Assembly (NCBI GenBank): GCA_002869565.1
Contig: PKUJ01000011.1
Location: forward strand, 186,001 to 250,000
DNA length: 64,000 nt
From: Arcobacter sp.
Lineage (GTDB): Bacteria > Campylobacterota > Campylobacteria > Campylobacterales > Arcobacteraceae
Direction: 5' to 3'
This document shows positions 62,803 to 64,000 of this stretch, piece by piece. The stretch's first letter is position 1; the number at the start of each line of letters is the position of its first letter. Below the pieces are notes generated by a model that was not told the origin of the DNA, did no database searches, and saw only the letters and a program-made list of their open reading frames with translations. A program made the position numbers and the translations under genes.

Positions 62803-63366
62803 ATGAATTTAGAAATATCAAAAATAGCTAATCTTCCTACACAATATGGAGATTTTAAAATACAATCATTTAAAGAAAATGACAAAGAGCATTTAGCAAT
62901 ATTTACAAATACTTTGCCATCAATTCCAACTGTTAGAATTCATTCAGAATGTCTAACAGGAGATGTTTTTAAAAGTATAAAATGTGATTGTGGTGAACAG
63001 TTAGATTTTGCTTTAAAAACAATTCAAAAAGATGGTGGAATGGTAATTTATCTTAGACAAGAAGGTAGAGGAATAGGATTGTTTAATAAAGTAAATGCTT
63101 ATTCTTTACAAGACATAGGACACGATACAATAAAAGCAAATGAGCTTTTAGGTTTCAAACAAGATTATAGAAAATATGAAATCGCTGATGAGATTTTAAA
63201 ATATTTTAATATCAAAAAAATAAAATTAATGACAAATAATCCATTAAAATTAAACTCTTTAAAAGAAGTGAAAGTTGAAAAAAGAGTTCCAATTATTATA
63301 AATAGTTGTGAATACAATTATGAATATTTAGAAACAAAAAAAGAGAAAATGGGGCATCTTTTATAA
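62803..63366 (+). CDS. ribA: GTP cyclohydrolase II
   Basis: RibA opens the GTP ring to start riboflavin synthesis. The 187-residue protein has VRIHSECLTGDVFKSIKCDCGEQLDFAL with the three zinc Cys, IYLRQEGRGIGLFNKVNAYSLQD and LMTNNPLKLNSL. It is the stand-alone form without the RibB domain; RibB must be elsewhere. Length is typical. It is convergent with the zinc-transporter gene across a bidirectional terminator. Confidence 0.95.
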   Translation: MNLEISKIANLPTQYGDFKIQSFKENDKEHLAIFTNTLPSIPTVRIHSECLTGDVFKSIKCDCGEQLDFALKTIQKDGGMVIYLRQEGRGIGLFNKVNAYSLQDIGHDTIKANELLGFKQDYRKYEIADEILKYFNIKKIKLMTNNPLKLNSLKEVKVEKRVPIIINSCEYNYEYLETKKEKMGHLL

Positions 63367-63398
63367 AGTAAAACCTTTAAATAGGTTTTACTTTTTTT
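63365..63398. terminator. Bidirectional terminator, ribA and znuB-like
   Basis: AAAGTAAAACCT pairs with AGGTTTTACTTT, short loop, then T-run. It overlaps the last codons of the znuB-like gene. Confidence 0.85.
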
Positions 63399-64000
63399 CT
63401 TAAAAATTGAAAAATAATTACACAAAACATACAAATAGAACTAACAAGTATAATTGAAGGTCCTGAGCTTAAATCATAAGTATATGAAACTATTAATCCA
63501 AAAATAGTAAATATCATAGAGAAAAATCCTGAAACTATCATCATCCTAAACAGAGTATTACAAAATCTTTGAGCAATATAAATAGGAATTGTAAGTAATG
63601 CAATTACTAAAATAAGTCCAACTATTTTTATGGCAATTACAATACTAAGAGCTGATAATATTAAGATTAGAGTATAAAAAAATCTAGTTTTTATTCCTCT
63701 TAAATTTGCATATTCATTATCATAAGAAACAGCTAAAATATCTCTATAGAAAAATAGTAAAGTTAGAACTATAAATCCTAATAAAACTGACATAAATAAT
63801 ATATCATCACTATTTACGGCTAAAATAGAACCAAATAAGTAACTCATCAAATCAGAATTATATCCAGGTGTTAAATCAACTAATAAAATACCAAAAGACA
63901 TTCCAATAGCCCAAGTAAGACCTATAATAGTATCTAGGTTTTCTCTTTTTTGATAAGTTAAAATAGCTATTAAAACAGTAATAAATACAGAAAAAATAGA
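63377..64000 (-). CDS. znuB: Metal ABC transporter permease, ZnuB-like (partial)
   Basis: A membrane protein whose N terminus lies beyond the window edge; the frame is open to base 64000, upstream of the internal Met at 63901. Visible are at least five hydrophobic helices, TYQKRENLDTIIGLTWAIGMSFG, LTPGYNSDLMSYLFGSIL, LRGIKTRFFYTLILILSAL and a C-terminal pair of helices. This is the FecCD/ZnuB type permease for zinc or manganese import. The ATPase and binding protein would be expected upstream, outside the window. Ion specificity cannot be told. Confidence 0.88.
   Translation of the reverse strand, partial: SIFSVFITVLIAILTYQKRENLDTIIGLTWAIGMSFGILLVDLTPGYNSDLMSYLFGSILAVNSDDILFMSVLLGFIVLTLLFFYRDILAVSYDNEYANLRGIKTRFFYTLILILSALSIVIAIKIVGLILVIALLTIPIYIAQRFCNTLFRMMIVSGFFSMIFTIFGLIVSYTYDLSSGPSIILVSSICMFCVIIFQFLRKKVKPI

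Overview
This AT-rich window looks like chromosomal DNA from the Arcobacter group (Campylobacterota). The gene order hom, aminotransferase, periplasmic protein, SpoU methylase, rsmI, rpmE and the cluster ispDF, HP1021-type regulator, pgpA both recall Campylobacter jejuni. A type II-C CRISPR-Cas9 locus, an LPP20-type lipoprotein and a fused IspDF also fit. The species cannot be fixed from the sequence alone.

Layout. (1) 1-780: the last codons of a probable MNIO (DUF692) enzyme and its HvfC/BufC-type partner, the end of a RiPP-type peptide-modification operon. (2) 772-1674: an unusually long HemD. (3) 1738-8042: a complete II-C CRISPR locus with 21 intact 36-bp repeats plus a degenerate terminal repeat, then on the minus strand cas9, a tracrRNA gene, cas1 and cas2. 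Every repeat ends in an extended -10 box, so spacers are probably transcribed one by one. The tracrRNA 3' hairpin holds the cas1 ribosome-binding site. (4) 8114-17676: a MATE pump, hom, an AlaC-like aminotransferase and RNA-modification genes, interrupted by a soluble FIST-domain chemoreceptor on the other strand. (5) 17765-26923: menaquinone prenyltransferase, two diguanylate cyclases, tRNA-Arg, an aldo/keto reductase, a GlnRS fused to a GatB/YqeY-like tail, a Cache histidine kinase and a lipoprotein. (6) 26934-33004: purT, a Bax-like hydrolase, dapF, coaE (canonical start missing, long hairpin at its 5' end), a short SpeE-like protein, purM and an ornithine cyclodeaminase-family protein. (7) 33050-36143: a MarR regulator and a four-gene redox/aromatic operon sharing a repeated palindromic operator. 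(8) 36454-41344: a purA/carA operon with hisZ and a DUF507 gene. (9) 41373-45496: a palindromic intergenic element, a frameshifted mrr nuclease, and a three-gene cluster with a clear LsrK-type autoinducer-2 kinase, a class II aldolase and an ABM-domain monooxygenase, but no Lsr transporter. (10) 45593-49911: pgpA, HP1021-like pseudo-receiver regulator, ispDF, an HDOD protein and an unknown protein. (11) 50060-56548: a thiamine region (thiD, thiM, thiY-like, tenA, TPP riboswitch, ABC permease and ATPase, divergent thiC). (12) 56537-64000: duplicated hairpins, mrp with a structured leader, hisIE, an HflK-like SPFH protein, ilvE, a methyltransferase, ribA and a truncated ZnuB-type permease.

Most genes are housekeeping. 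The less ordinary parts are the CRISPR locus architecture, the LsrK cluster, the MNIO remnant, the MarR regulon, the GlnRS fusion, and several palindromic or duplicated intergenic elements. No insertion sequence or prophage was seen. Function calls rest on recognised motifs and gene context; nothing was searched.
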